Assembly (NCBI GenBank): GCA_964565705.1
Contig: CAZMGD010000019.1
Span: forward strand, 1 to 50,946
Direction of reading: 5' to 3'
DNA: 50,946 nt
Source: CAZMGD01 sp964565705
GTDB lineage: Bacteria > Actinomycetota > Acidimicrobiia > Acidimicrobiales > Ilumatobacteraceae
The notes beneath the pieces were generated by a model. That model worked only from the letters and a program-made list of their open reading frames with translations, made no database searches and was not told the origin of the DNA. The position numbers were made by a program, and so were the translations under genes. Shown here piece after piece: positions 18,755 through 26,829 of this stretch. Each line of letters opens with the position of its first letter. Position 1 is the stretch's first letter.

Positions 18755-19204
18755 ATGCACGATTGGCAGACCGTTACCTCCACGCTGGAGTTCCCCTACC
18801 GCCGCTCGCTCGGAGCGGTGGTCGGTGGGTTCGCCGAGGCCCTGCGCGACAAGCGCATCGTCGGCTCGGTCACCGCCGAGGGCCGCGTGCTGGTACCACC
18901 GTTGGAGTTCGATCCCGACACGGGTGACGCCGTGCAGGCCGACCTCGTCGACGTCGGTCCCGGCGGGGTCGTGACGTCGTGGACGTGGGTGTCCGAGCCC
19001 ACCAGCCATCATCCGTTGCAGCACCCGTTCGCGTTCGCGCTGATCAAGCTCGACGGTGCCGACACCGCGCTCGTCCACGTCGTCGACGCCGCCTCACCCG
19101 AGGACGTGTCGACCGGCATGCGCGTCGTTCCCCGCTTCGCGGACGAGCCGGGCGGCTTCGTGACCGACATCGAGGCCTTCGTCGCCGAAGGGAGCGATGC
19201 GTGA
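18755..19204 (+). CDS. OB-fold (DUF35-type) protein lacking the zinc ribbon cysteines
   Basis: The 149-residue protein starts after the ribosome-binding site CGGAGG. It has the SLGAVVGGFAEALRDKRIVGS N-terminal helix seen in DUF35 partners of SCP-x thiolases, then GRVLVPPLEFDPDTGD where the rubredoxin-like zinc ribbon should be, but without any Cys, and then an OB-fold (GVVTSWTWVSEPTSH, PFAFALIKLDGADTALVHVV). DUF35 proteins dock to thiolase-fold aldolases or ketothiolases and present the CoA or bind the acyl chain. The next gene encodes a second DUF35 protein that keeps most ligands, so this one is probably a structural partner. The stop and the next start overlap as GTGA. Confidence 0.78.
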   Translation: MHDWQTVTSTLEFPYRRSLGAVVGGFAEALRDKRIVGSVTAEGRVLVPPLEFDPDTGDAVQADLVDVGPGGVVTSWTWVSEPTSHHPLQHPFAFALIKLDGADTALVHVVDAASPEDVSTGMRVVPRFADEPGGFVTDIEAFVAEGSDA

Positions 19205-19761
19205 CCGACACCACGACCGATGCCAAGGACGAGAACCAGCCGATCGTGCTCGATCGGATGATCTCGCTCACCTACGTCGACCTGTTGCCAGAGCACACCG
19301 TGCGCTTCGTCGAGCACCTGCTCGAGGGTCGGATCACCGGCCGCAAGTGCCCGAGCTGCGGTCAGGTCTACGCACCGCCGAAGGGCTACTGCCCCGTCGA
19401 CGTCGTACCGCTGCTGCCCGAGCACGAGGTCGAGGTCAACGACCAGGGCACGGTGACCGGCTACACGATCATCACGCCGGTGCGGTACTACGGCCAGACC
19501 AAGACCGAGCCGTTCATCTACGCATCCGTGCTGCTCGACGGTGCCGACACCCCGCTCGGCGGCCAGGAGATCAGCGGCATCCCGATCGACGAGGTCCGCA
19601 CCGGCCTGCGCGTCAAGGCCAACTGGAAGCCCGAGGCCGACCGCACCGGCGAGGGCCAGAGCACCCGCGGCTGGGGCAGCGTCGAGGGCTGCATCGACAC
19701 GTTCGAGTGGACCGGCGAGCCCGACGCCGCCTACGAGACCTACCAGGAGCACGTGGCCTGA
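19201..19761 (+). CDS. Zn-ribbon OB-fold (DUF35) protein
   Basis: The 186-residue protein begins at GTG 19201, overlapping the previous stop. After an N-terminal helix (PEHTVRFVEHLLEGRITGRK) it has the ribbon CPSCGQVYAPPKGYCPVD with C50, C53 and C64; the fourth ligand position is Asp67 instead of Cys. The OB-fold follows (GTVTGYTIITPVRYYG, EPFIYASVLLDGADTPLGG). It is a probable subunit of the Ltp4/Ltp3-type aldolases encoded next, by analogy with the DUF35 domain of ChsH2 that binds Ltp2. The paired OB-fold genes here may correspond to the single larger OB-fold gene beside ltp3/ltp4 in mycobacteria, a recollection I could not check by alignment. Confidence 0.82.
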   Translation: MTDTTTDAKDENQPIVLDRMISLTYVDLLPEHTVRFVEHLLEGRITGRKCPSCGQVYAPPKGYCPVDVVPLLPEHEVEVNDQGTVTGYTIITPVRYYGQTKTEPFIYASVLLDGADTPLGGQEISGIPIDEVRTGLRVKANWKPEADRTGEGQSTRGWGSVEGCIDTFEWTGEPDAAYETYQEHVA

Positions 19762-20816
19762 TGGACGACATCGCAATCATCGGCTGGGGGCGCACGCAGC
19801 TGTCCCGCCGCACCGACATCACCGAGCCGCAGCTCTGCCTGCAGGCCAACCTCGAAGCGCTGGCGATGGCCGCCGTGACGACCAGGGACATCGGCTTCAC
19901 CTGCTCGGGCAGCTGCGACTACCTGAGCGGCGGGCCGTTCGTGTTCGTCCAGAACCTGGAGGCCGCCGGCGCCTGGCCGCCGATCTCCGAATCGCACGTC
20001 GAGATGGACGGCGCCTGGGCGCTGTACGAGGCGTGGGTGCGGCTGCAGGAGGGCGACATCGACCTCGCCCTCGTGTTCGGCTCGGGCAAGAGCTCGCCGT
20101 CGGACCCCTACACGCTGTACCCCTCGCAGCTCGACCCGTACTACCTGGAGCCGCTGGGCCTCGACCCGGTGTCGATCGCCGGCCTCCAGGCACAGGCGCT
20201 GATCGACGCCGGCAAGGCGACCGAGCGCGACTTCGCCGAGGTCGCCGCCCGCAGCCGCCGCGCCGCCGAGTCGAACCCGCTCGCCCAGGTCACCGGCTCC
20301 GCAGACGTCGACACACTCCTCGCCGAGCCGTACGTGCGCCAGCCGCTGCGCCGCCACGACCTGCCGCCGATCACCGACGGCGCGGCCGCCGTGATCCTGG
20401 CCACGGCCGACAAGGCCCGCGAGCTCAGCAAGAACCCGATCTGGATCCGGGGCATCGATCACCGCCTCGAACCGCACCAGCCGGGCATGCGCGACCTCAC
20501 CGTGTCGACCTCGACCGCCACCGCTGGCCGGATCGCCGGCGTCGACAAGGCACCGGTGGACTTCGCCGAGCTGTCGGTGACGTTCAGCCCGCAGGAGTCG
20601 ATCCTGGTCGAGGCCCTCGGCCTCGGCCCCGACGTGAAGATCAACCCGTCCGGCGGCCCGCTCGCCGGCAACCCGGTCATGGCCACCGGCCTGCTCCGCT
20701 TCATCGAGGCCTCCGCTCGCCTCGCCGCCGGTGAGGGCACGCGAGCCGTTGCACATGCAACAGGCGGTCAGGGCCTGCAACAGAACCTCGTCGCCGTCCT
20801 GGAGGTCGGATCATGA
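19761..20816 (+). CDS. ltp4: Ltp4-like thiolase-fold aldolase subunit
   Basis: The 351-residue SCP-x thiolase-family protein contains motifs that I recall from mycobacterial Ltp4: CSGSCDYLSGG, ESHVEMDGAWALYEAW, LRRHDLPPITDGAAAV, NPSGGPLAGNP and HATGGQGLQQNLVAV. The thiolase nucleophile Cys is absent (VEMDG takes its place), the GHP His is Asn, and the C-terminal Cys is missing, so this cannot be a ketothiolase. Ltp3 and Ltp4 in Rhodococcus were reported to be needed for side chains of C-24-branched sterols, acting as aldol-lyases. The gene overlaps the OB-fold gene before it by one base and the Ltp3-like gene after it by four. The symbol rests on recalled similarity, not on an alignment. Confidence 0.82.
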   Translation: MDDIAIIGWGRTQLSRRTDITEPQLCLQANLEALAMAAVTTRDIGFTCSGSCDYLSGGPFVFVQNLEAAGAWPPISESHVEMDGAWALYEAWVRLQEGDIDLALVFGSGKSSPSDPYTLYPSQLDPYYLEPLGLDPVSIAGLQAQALIDAGKATERDFAEVAARSRRAAESNPLAQVTGSADVDTLLAEPYVRQPLRRHDLPPITDGAAAVILATADKARELSKNPIWIRGIDHRLEPHQPGMRDLTVSTSTATAGRIAGVDKAPVDFAELSVTFSPQESILVEALGLGPDVKINPSGGPLAGNPVMATGLLRFIEASARLAAGEGTRAVAHATGGQGLQQNLVAVLEVGS

Positions 20817-21961
20817 CTCACCAACCAGCAGCGATCATCGGCGTCGGTCAGACCAAGCACGCCAAGGCCCGCGCCGACCTCTCCATGGTCGGTCTCTGCC
20901 GCGAGGCAGCCGACCGTGCCCTGGAGGACGCCGGCTTGACCTACCGCGACATCGACGCGGTCGTCATCGGCAAGGCCCCCGACGCGTTCGAAGGCGTGAT
21001 GCAGCCCGAGCTGTTCCTCGGCGACGCCCTCGGTGGCGCCGGCAAGCCGATGCTGCGCGTCCACACCGCCGGCAGCGTCGGCGGGTCGACGGCGATCGTC
21101 GCCGCCCACCTCGTCGAGGCCGGCATCCACCAGCGGGTGCTCGCCGTGGCGTGGGAGAAGCAGTCCGAGGGCAACGCCCAATGGGGCCTCGCCGGTGGCA
21201 AGAGCGGCGGCATCGGCGCTGGCGGCGCGTTCGCGCCGTACATCCAGCGGTACATCAAGCGCAGCGGTGCGCCCGAGTACATCGGCTGGATGGTCGCGGT
21301 GAAGGATCGCCTCAACGCGTTGAAGAACCCCTACGCCCACCTGCAGCTGAAGGACATCACGATCGAGAAGGTCAAGGAGTCCCCGATGCTGTGGGAGCCC
21401 CTCCGCTTCCTCGAGTCGTGCCCCTCCAGCGACGGCGCCTGCGCCGTCGTGATCGGCGACGCCGCGGCCGCGAAGGCGGCTCCGCGCCCGCCGGCATGGA
21501 TCGCAGCGACATCTGTCAAGTCCGAGCTCGGCCAGTTCCCCGGGCGTGACGCCACCCGGCCCCAGGCCGGCGTGGATTGCGCCCACGACGTCTACCAGCG
21601 GGCGGGCATCAAGAACCCGCGCGAGGAGATCGACGTCGCCGAGCTGTACGTGCCGTTCAGCTGGTATGAGCCGATGTGGCTGGAAGGCCACGACATCGCC
21701 GCTCCCGGCGAGGGATGGAAGATGGTCGACAGCGGCGAGACGGAGATCACCGGCAACTTCCCGGTCAACCCGTCAGGTGGCGTGCTGTCGTCGAACCCGA
21801 TCGGCGCGTCCGGCATGCTCCGCCTCGCCGAGGCGGCCAACCAGGTGCGCGGCCAGGCCGGCGAGCACCAGGTGCCCGGCGCCACGACCTCTCTCGGCCA
21901 GGCCTACGGCGGCAACGCCCAGTACTTCGCGATGGCCGTCTTCAAGTCCTCCCTCGACTGA
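20813..21961 (+). CDS. ltp3: Ltp3-like thiolase-fold aldolase subunit
   Basis: The 382-residue protein is a second SCP-x thiolase homologue. Motifs shared, from memory, with Ltp3 are RVHTAGSVGGST, VAWEKQSEGNAQW, GAPEYIGWMVAVKDRLNA, CPSSDGACAVV, EIDVAELYVPFSWYEP and NPSGGVLSSNPIGASG. As in the partner gene, the nucleophilic Cys of true thiolases is replaced (TAGSVGG) and the catalytic GHP His is Asn (SSNP). Both proteins are likely to work together with the two OB-fold proteins as one complex cleaving a beta-hydroxyacyl-CoA by retro-aldol reaction. The stop at 21961 precedes the palindromic operator of the next operon by nine bases, so a terminator would have to lie within or after that site. 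Confidence 0.83.
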   Translation: MTHQPAAIIGVGQTKHAKARADLSMVGLCREAADRALEDAGLTYRDIDAVVIGKAPDAFEGVMQPELFLGDALGGAGKPMLRVHTAGSVGGSTAIVAAHLVEAGIHQRVLAVAWEKQSEGNAQWGLAGGKSGGIGAGGAFAPYIQRYIKRSGAPEYIGWMVAVKDRLNALKNPYAHLQLKDITIEKVKESPMLWEPLRFLESCPSSDGACAVVIGDAAAAKAAPRPPAWIAATSVKSELGQFPGRDATRPQAGVDCAHDVYQRAGIKNPREEIDVAELYVPFSWYEPMWLEGHDIAAPGEGWKMVDSGETEITGNFPVNPSGGVLSSNPIGASGMLRLAEAANQVRGQAGEHQVPGATTSLGQAYGGNAQYFAMAVFKSSLD

Positions 21962-21970
21962 CCCCCGGCG

Positions 21971-22019
21971 ACTGGACACTTGTCCAGTTTTCTGGGTACC
22001 GTCGCCGTCGGGACAGGGG
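21971..22019 (+). promoter_or_regulatory. Operator/promoter of the igr-like operon
   Basis: ACTGGACA-CT-TGTCCAGT at 21971-21988 is a perfect 8-2-8 palindrome. TGGACA inside it (21973-21978) could be the -35, with TACCGT at 21997-22002 as the -10 (18-bp spacer). ACAGGGGG at 22012-22019 would be the ribosome-binding site for ATG 22026. A repressor bound to the palindrome would cover the -35; the KstR-like TetR at the operon end is one candidate. The site does not match the mycobacterial KstR consensus. Confidence 0.6.
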
Positions 22020-22025
22020 GTGTCG

Positions 22026-23189
22026 ATGCACTACCGGTACACGCCGGAGCAGGAATCGTTGCGCACCGAGTTGCGGACGTACTTCGGCGAGCTGATGACC
22101 GACGAGGTCCGGCGCGAGCTCGACGACGATGGCGCCGAGGCCGGCGACCTCGCCCGCTCGATCTTCCGCCGGATGGGTGCCGACGGCTGGCTCGGTCTCG
22201 GCTGGCCGAAGGAGTTCGGCGGCGGCGGCGCCAGCGCGATCGAGCAGTTCATCTTCTTCGACGAGGTGCAGCGCGCCGGCGCGCCGTTCCCGTTCGTCAC
22301 CGTCAACACGGTCGGTCCGACGCTGATGCGCTTCGGGAGCCCGGAGCAGCGCGAGGCATTCCTCCCCGGGATCCTGCGCGGTGAGATCGTGTTCGCGATC
22401 GGCTACACCGAGCCCGAGGCGGGCACCGATCTCGCCGCGCTGCGGACCAAGGCCGTGCGTGACGGCGACGTGTGGATCGTCGACGGCAACAAGGTGTTCA
22501 CCAGCGGTGGCGACCGCTGCGACTACGTCTGGCTGGCCTGCCGCACCGATGCCGACGCGCCCAAGCACCGGGGCATCTCGATCCTGATCGTGCCGAGCGA
22601 CTCGCCAGGCTTCAGCGCCACCCCGATCCACACAGTGGGCAGTGTGTCCACCACCGCGACGTACTACGACGGCGTGCGGGTGCCCGTCGACAACGTCGTC
22701 GGGGAGGTGAACGGCGGTTGGCGGTTGATCACCAACCAGCTCAACCACGAGCGCGTCGGCCTCGCCGCGCTCGGCGGCCGCGGCGAGCAGCTGTACGACG
22801 ACGTCGTCGAGTGGGCCGCGACCACCGGCACGATCGACCTGCCGTGGGTGCGCCACGACCTGGCCCGCTGCCACGTCCGGCTGGAGGCGATGAAGCTCCT
22901 GAACTGGAAGATGGCGGCGGCGATCGCCGACGACCGCCTCGGCCCTGCCGATTCGTCGGCGGCCAAGGTCTACGGCACCGAGTGCCTGGTCGAGGTGTAC
23001 CGCCGTCTCACGGGTGTGCTCGGCGCGGCAGGGACCATCCGTGCCGGTCGAGCGGGCGCGGTGCTCCGCGGCGACGCCGAGCGCGGCGGGCGCCAGGCAC
23101 AGATCAACACCTTCGGTGGTGGGGTCAACGACGTGCAGCGCGACATCGTCGCCGCTGCCGGCCTCGCCATGACCCGAGCGACCCGCTGA
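22026..23189 (+). CDS. Acyl-CoA dehydrogenase, FadE29-like (ChsE1/E2 pair)
   Basis: The 387-residue protein is an ACAD: N-terminal helical domain (YTPEQESLRTELRTYF), FAD/acyl-CoA segment GYTEPEAGTDLAALRTKA, the beta-domain FTSGGDRCDYVWLACRT, and the helical C-terminus with GAAGTIRAGRAGAVLRGDAER. Actinobacterial steroid side-chain ACADs are alpha2beta2 heterotetramers of unlike halves; the shorter ACAD at 24164 is the likely partner. The arrangement here (ACAD, MaoC-DUF35, ACAD, MaoC, Ltp2) contains the same set as the mycobacterial igr operon but in a different order. It would dehydrogenate the propionyl side chain of a steroid-CoA. The ribosome-binding site ACAGGGGG selects ATG 22026, and a longer upstream frame is not protein-like. 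Confidence 0.88.
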   Translation: MHYRYTPEQESLRTELRTYFGELMTDEVRRELDDDGAEAGDLARSIFRRMGADGWLGLGWPKEFGGGGASAIEQFIFFDEVQRAGAPFPFVTVNTVGPTLMRFGSPEQREAFLPGILRGEIVFAIGYTEPEAGTDLAALRTKAVRDGDVWIVDGNKVFTSGGDRCDYVWLACRTDADAPKHRGISILIVPSDSPGFSATPIHTVGSVSTTATYYDGVRVPVDNVVGEVNGGWRLITNQLNHERVGLAALGGRGEQLYDDVVEWAATTGTIDLPWVRHDLARCHVRLEAMKLLNWKMAAAIADDRLGPADSSAAKVYGTECLVEVYRRLTGVLGAAGTIRAGRAGAVLRGDAERGGRQAQINTFGGGVNDVQRDIVAAAGLAMTRATR

Positions 23190-23207
23190 TTCGATGAGGA
23201 AGACCCG

Positions 23208-24164
23208 ATGAGCGACACCGAGACCCACGACGAGTTCCTCGCCCGGATGAAGGCCTACGAGGGGCAGGCGTCCGGGGCGCCGTTCACCGCCCGCGACGCG
23301 GTGAACCAGGCGATGATCCGCCACTGGGCCGACGCGATGGGCGACACCAACCCCGTGTACGTCGACGAGGCGGCGGCCCGGGCCACCGGCCGTGACGGCG
23401 TGATCGCCCCGCCGACGATGCTCCAGGCCTGGACGATGCGCGGGCTCGTGCCACCCGACACCGGCGCCGCATCGGCGGCCACGGGCTTCCCGGCGCTGCT
23501 CGCTGAGCTCGATGCCGCCGGGTTCAGCTCGACGGTCGCCACCAACTGCGAGCAGACCTACCACCGCGAGCTGCGCATCGGCGACGTGATCACAGTCTCC
23601 GATGTGATCGAGAACGTCTCGGACGAGAAGCAGACGGCGCTCGGCCGCGGCCACTTCGTCACGTCGCGGATCACGTTCACGGACCAGGACGGCGACGTCG
23701 TCGGCGAGCAGCTGTGGCGCATCCTGCGCTTCATCCCCGGCACCGGCGCCGCGCCCCCGCCACCATCGAAGCCGCCGCGTCCACGCCCGGCGATCAACCG
23801 TGACAACGCGTTCTGGTTCGAGGGCGCGACCGAGCACCGGCTGCTCATCCAGCGCTGCACCAACTGCAACACCTTGCGCCACCCGCCGGGCCCGATGTGC
23901 CCGACGTGCCACACGACCGAGTGGGACACGGTCGAGTCGAGCGGCCGCGGCACCCTGCACAGCTTCGTCGTCAACCACTACCCGCAGATCCCCTCGTTCG
24001 AGTACCCGCTGATCGTCGCCTTGATCGACCTCGAGGAGGGCACGCGCCTGGTGTCGAACCTGGTCGACGTCGAGCCCGGCGACGTGCGCATCGGCATGAC
24101 CGTCGTCGTGCAGTGGCTCGACGCCGGCGGCGATCTCACGCTCCCCGTGTTCGCGCCCGCCTGA
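23208..24164 (+). CDS. chsH2: MaoC-like hydratase fused to DUF35 OB-fold (ChsH2-like)
   Basis: The 318-residue protein has an N-terminal hot-dog MaoC-like domain (to about residue 178), a Pro-rich linker (about 180-195), and a C-terminal DUF35 domain with a complete zinc ribbon, C217, C220, C231 and C234 in RCTNCNTLRHPPGPMCPTC. This is the architecture of ChsH2, which pairs with ChsH1 as a heterotetrameric enoyl-CoA hydratase in steroid C17 side-chain degradation; its DUF35 domain also binds the Ltp2 aldolase. The N-terminal domain of such proteins is the non-catalytic half; the catalytic His/Asp are in the ChsH1-like partner at 25228. Both partner genes, ChsH1-like and Ltp2, lie in the same operon. 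The start follows the ACAD stop by 18 bases. Confidence 0.9.
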   Translation: MSDTETHDEFLARMKAYEGQASGAPFTARDAVNQAMIRHWADAMGDTNPVYVDEAAARATGRDGVIAPPTMLQAWTMRGLVPPDTGAASAATGFPALLAELDAAGFSSTVATNCEQTYHRELRIGDVITVSDVIENVSDEKQTALGRGHFVTSRITFTDQDGDVVGEQLWRILRFIPGTGAAPPPPSKPPRPRPAINRDNAFWFEGATEHRLLIQRCTNCNTLRHPPGPMCPTCHTTEWDTVESSGRGTLHSFVVNHYPQIPSFEYPLIVALIDLEEGTRLVSNLVDVEPGDVRIGMTVVVQWLDAGGDLTLPVFAPA

Positions 24165-25231
24165 TGGACCTCACCTTCAGCGAGGAGCAGCAGGCGATCA
24201 CGTCGCTCGCGGCCGAGGTGTTCGGCGGCGAGGTGACCGTCGAGCGGATCAAGGGCGTCGAGGCGAGCGGCGGCTTCGACCGCGACCTGTGGGCGACGCT
24301 GGCGACGACCGGGCTGCTCGGCGTCGCCCTGCCCGAGGCCGCCGGCGGCACCGGCGGCGGCGCGGTCGAGCTGTGCTGCCTGCTCGAGCAGCACGGGCGC
24401 AGCGTCGCTCCCCTGCCGCTCGCCCGGACGTTGGTCGCCGCGATCGTGCTCGCCGCCGATGGCGCCATCGACCCGAGTGTCGCCGGCGGCGACCGCATCC
24501 TCACGATCGCCACCGACCTCTCCGGGCGCCGGTCGACCGTCGCCGCCACGTCCGCCGCTGGAGGGTGGACGCTCGACGGCACGCTCACCGCGGTGCCGTC
24601 CGCTGGTGCCGCCGACGCCGCGCTCGTCGACACCGGAGACCGCGTGCTCCTGGTGGCGCTCGACCAACCCGGCGTCGAGCGCCATTCCACGCTGACCACC
24701 GATCGCCTCGACCATGCGGACCTGGCGTTCGACGGTGCCGCCGCCGAGCCGATCGGCGACGAGACGGCGCCTGGGCGCCTGCGCTCCTTGCTACGGGTCG
24801 CGCTCGCCGCCGTCGCGCTCGGCGTCGCCGAGGAGGCGCTCCAGCGGGCCGCGGCCTACACGTCGCAGCGCCACCAGTTCGGCAAGCCGCTGTCCAGCTT
24901 CCAGAGCACCGCCCACCGTGCCGCAGACTGCTACATCGACGTCGAGGCGATGCGGGCCACGCTGTGGCAGGCGGCATCCCTGCTCGACGACGGCGATGCC
25001 GCGGCGCAGGACGCGTCCCTCGTCGCCGCCTGGTGGGCGGCCGACGCCGGCGCCCGCGTCGTGCAGGCGGTGCAGCACCTGCACGGCGGGCTCGGTGCCG
25101 ACCTCGACTACCCCGTGCACCGCTACTTCCTGTGGGGCACCCAACTCGACATCGAGCTCGGCGGCGCCAGTGCCCTGCTCGCCCAGATCGGCGATGGCAT
25201 CGCCGTCCACGCCCAGGAGGGCCGCTCATGA
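24164..25231 (+). CDS. Acyl-CoA dehydrogenase, FadE28-like partner subunit
   Basis: The 355-residue ACAD has DLTFSEEQQAITSLAAEVF, LLGVALPEAAGGTGGGAVEL, and the C-terminal YTSQRHQFGKPLSSFQSTAHRAAD (abbreviated RHQFGKPLSSFQSTAHRAAD), where the Arg contacts FAD across the dimer. The middle beta-domain is shortened and lacks the usual FAD-binding strand, as expected for the second half of a split heterotetrameric steroid ACAD. With the gene at 22026 it probably forms the ChsE1/ChsE2-type enzyme that dehydrogenates 3-oxo-pregnene-carboxyl-CoA. The start overlaps the ChsH2-like stop by one base, and the end overlaps the ChsH1-like start by four. I cannot tell which half carries the catalytic Glu without an alignment. 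Confidence 0.87.
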   Translation: MDLTFSEEQQAITSLAAEVFGGEVTVERIKGVEASGGFDRDLWATLATTGLLGVALPEAAGGTGGGAVELCCLLEQHGRSVAPLPLARTLVAAIVLAADGAIDPSVAGGDRILTIATDLSGRRSTVAATSAAGGWTLDGTLTAVPSAGAADAALVDTGDRVLLVALDQPGVERHSTLTTDRLDHADLAFDGAAAEPIGDETAPGRLRSLLRVALAAVALGVAEEALQRAAAYTSQRHQFGKPLSSFQSTAHRAADCYIDVEAMRATLWQAASLLDDGDAAAQDASLVAAWWAADAGARVVQAVQHLHGGLGADLDYPVHRYFLWGTQLDIELGGASALLAQIGDGIAVHAQEGRS

Positions 25232-25647
25232 CGATCACCACGAACCCACCGCGCGCGGGCGAGGTGCGAGTCGGCGACGCGCTACCCGAGATGCAGATCC
25301 CGCTGACCCGCACGTTCATCATCTCGGCCGCGCTCGCCTCTCGCGACTATCAGGACGTGCACCACGACCACGAGCTGGCCCATGAGCGGGGCTCGGCGGA
25401 CATCTTCGCCAACATCTTGACGACCAACGGCGTCGTCGGCCGCTACATCACGGACTGGTCCGGTCCCGCCAGCCGGTTGAAGAAGGTGGCGATACGACTC
25501 GGCGTGCCGAGCCACCCCGGCGACACCCTGGTGCTCACGGGTGAGGTCACGGCGGTGGACGGCGCGACCGTCGAGGTCGCCGTGCGAGGGATGAACCGAC
25601 TCGGCGCCCACGTCACCGGTACCGTGACGGTGGAGCTGGGCTCATGA
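25228..25647 (+). CDS. chsH1: MaoC-family hydratase (ChsH1-like)
   Basis: The 139-residue protein is a single hot-dog domain. The hydratase-2-type catalytic segment is visible as SRDYQDVHHDHELAHERG, where the Asp and His of the (D-x4-H)-type dyad occur. The rest matches MaoC-like dehydratases (TTNGVVGRYITDWSGP, HPGDTLVLTGEVTAVDG). The size is close to mycobacterial ChsH1 (about 130 residues). With the ChsH2-like subunit it should hydrate the double bond produced by the FadE pair, giving the beta-hydroxyacyl-CoA that Ltp2 cleaves. Start and stop overlap both neighbours as ATGA, so expression is tightly coupled to its ACAD and Ltp2 neighbours. Confidence 0.9.
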   Translation: MTITTNPPRAGEVRVGDALPEMQIPLTRTFIISAALASRDYQDVHHDHELAHERGSADIFANILTTNGVVGRYITDWSGPASRLKKVAIRLGVPSHPGDTLVLTGEVTAVDGATVEVAVRGMNRLGAHVTGTVTVELGS

Positions 25648-26825
25648 GCGATCGCACGATCTCCGGCAAGGCGGCGATCGCCGGGATCGGCGCGACCGAG
25701 TTCTCCAAGTTCTCCGGGCGCAGCGACCTCCAGCTCGCCTGCGAGGCGGTGCTCGCCGCACTGACCGACGCCGGGCTGCAACCGTCCGACGTCGACGGGC
25801 TCGTCACCTACACGATGGAGACCAACCCCGAGATCGAGGTCGCACGCAACCTCGGCATGGGCGACCTCACCCTGTTCAGCCGCGTGCACTACGGCGGCGG
25901 CGCACCCGGCGCGGTGATCCACCAGGCGGCGATGGCGGTCGCCACCGGCATCTGCGACGTCGTCGTCTGCTACCGCGCCTTCAACGAGCGCTCCGGTCGC
26001 CGATTCGGTGCCGGCGTGCAGGACAACGCGATGGCGGCCACCGCCGAGGGCGCCCACTTCGCCTGGTACGCGCCGTACGGTCTGCTCACGCCTGCCCAGT
26101 GGGTGGCGATGAGCGCCCGCCGGTACATGCACGAGTACGGGGCGACGAGCGAAGACTTCGGCCTGATCGCCGTCGCCGACCGGCTCCACGCCTCGACCAA
26201 CCCGAAGGCCTGGTTCTACAACCAGCCGATCACGCTGGAGGACCACCAGAACAGCCGCTGGATCGCCGAGCCACTGCACCTGCTCGACTGCTGCCAGGAG
26301 ACCGACGGTGGCCAGGCGATCGTCGTCGTCAGCGCCGAACGTGCCCGCGATCTCCCCCAGCCGCCGGCGGTGCTGCGGGCGGTGTCACAGGGCGCCACGA
26401 CCACGACGCAGATGATGACCGCGTACTACGGGCCCGACATCACCGGCCTGCCGGAGATGGGACTGGTCGGCAAGCAGCTGTGGGCGCAATCGGGACTGGG
26501 CCCGAAGGACATCCAGACCGCAGTGTTCTACGACCACTTCACCCCGTTCGTGCTGCCGCAGCTGGAGGAGCTCGGGTTCTGCGGCCGGGGTGAGGCCAAG
26601 GACTTCATCAAGAACGGGAACATCCAGATCGGTGGCGACCTGCCGATCAACACCCACGGCGGCCAGCTCGGCGAGGCCTACCTGCACGGCATGAACGGCA
26701 TCGCCGAGGCGGTGCGCCAGGTGCGCGGCACGTCGGTGAACCAGCTCCCCCGCGTCGAGCACGTGCTCGTCACCGGCGGCACCGGCGTGCCGACCAGCGG
26801 CCTGATCGTCGGCGTGGACCGCTAG
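25644..26825 (+). CDS. ltp2: Ltp2-like steroid side-chain aldolase
   Basis: The 393-residue thiolase-fold protein closely matches my recollection of M. tuberculosis Ltp2 across its length: AAIAGIGATEFSKFSGRS, VHYGGGAPGA, VVCYRAFNERSGRRFG, SRWIAEPLHLLDCCQETDGG, GLVGKQLWAQSGL, YDHFTPFVLPQLEELGFCG, INTHGGQLGEAYLHGMNG and VTGGTGVPTSG. Ltp2 with the DUF35 domain of ChsH2 splits 17-hydroxy-3-oxopregnene-carboxyl-CoA to androstenedione and propionyl-CoA. The HGG motif and tyrosines of the known active site are conserved in the stretch seen. It is the most securely assigned gene of the cluster. It overlaps the ChsH1-like gene by four bases and is followed by the CoA ligase after four. Confidence 0.93.
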   Translation: MSDRTISGKAAIAGIGATEFSKFSGRSDLQLACEAVLAALTDAGLQPSDVDGLVTYTMETNPEIEVARNLGMGDLTLFSRVHYGGGAPGAVIHQAAMAVATGICDVVVCYRAFNERSGRRFGAGVQDNAMAATAEGAHFAWYAPYGLLTPAQWVAMSARRYMHEYGATSEDFGLIAVADRLHASTNPKAWFYNQPITLEDHQNSRWIAEPLHLLDCCQETDGGQAIVVVSAERARDLPQPPAVLRAVSQGATTTTQMMTAYYGPDITGLPEMGLVGKQLWAQSGLGPKDIQTAVFYDHFTPFVLPQLEELGFCGRGEAKDFIKNGNIQIGGDLPINTHGGQLGEAYLHGMNGIAEAVRQVRGTSVNQLPRVEHVLVTGGTGVPTSGLIVGVDR

Positions 26826-26829
26826 AGCG

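Noticed and set aside
19761..21961. Thiolase homologues judged inactive because catalytic Cys and His are missing
   Set aside because: The same residues are missing in known Ltp-type aldolases, and the coding frames are intact and conserved in motifs.
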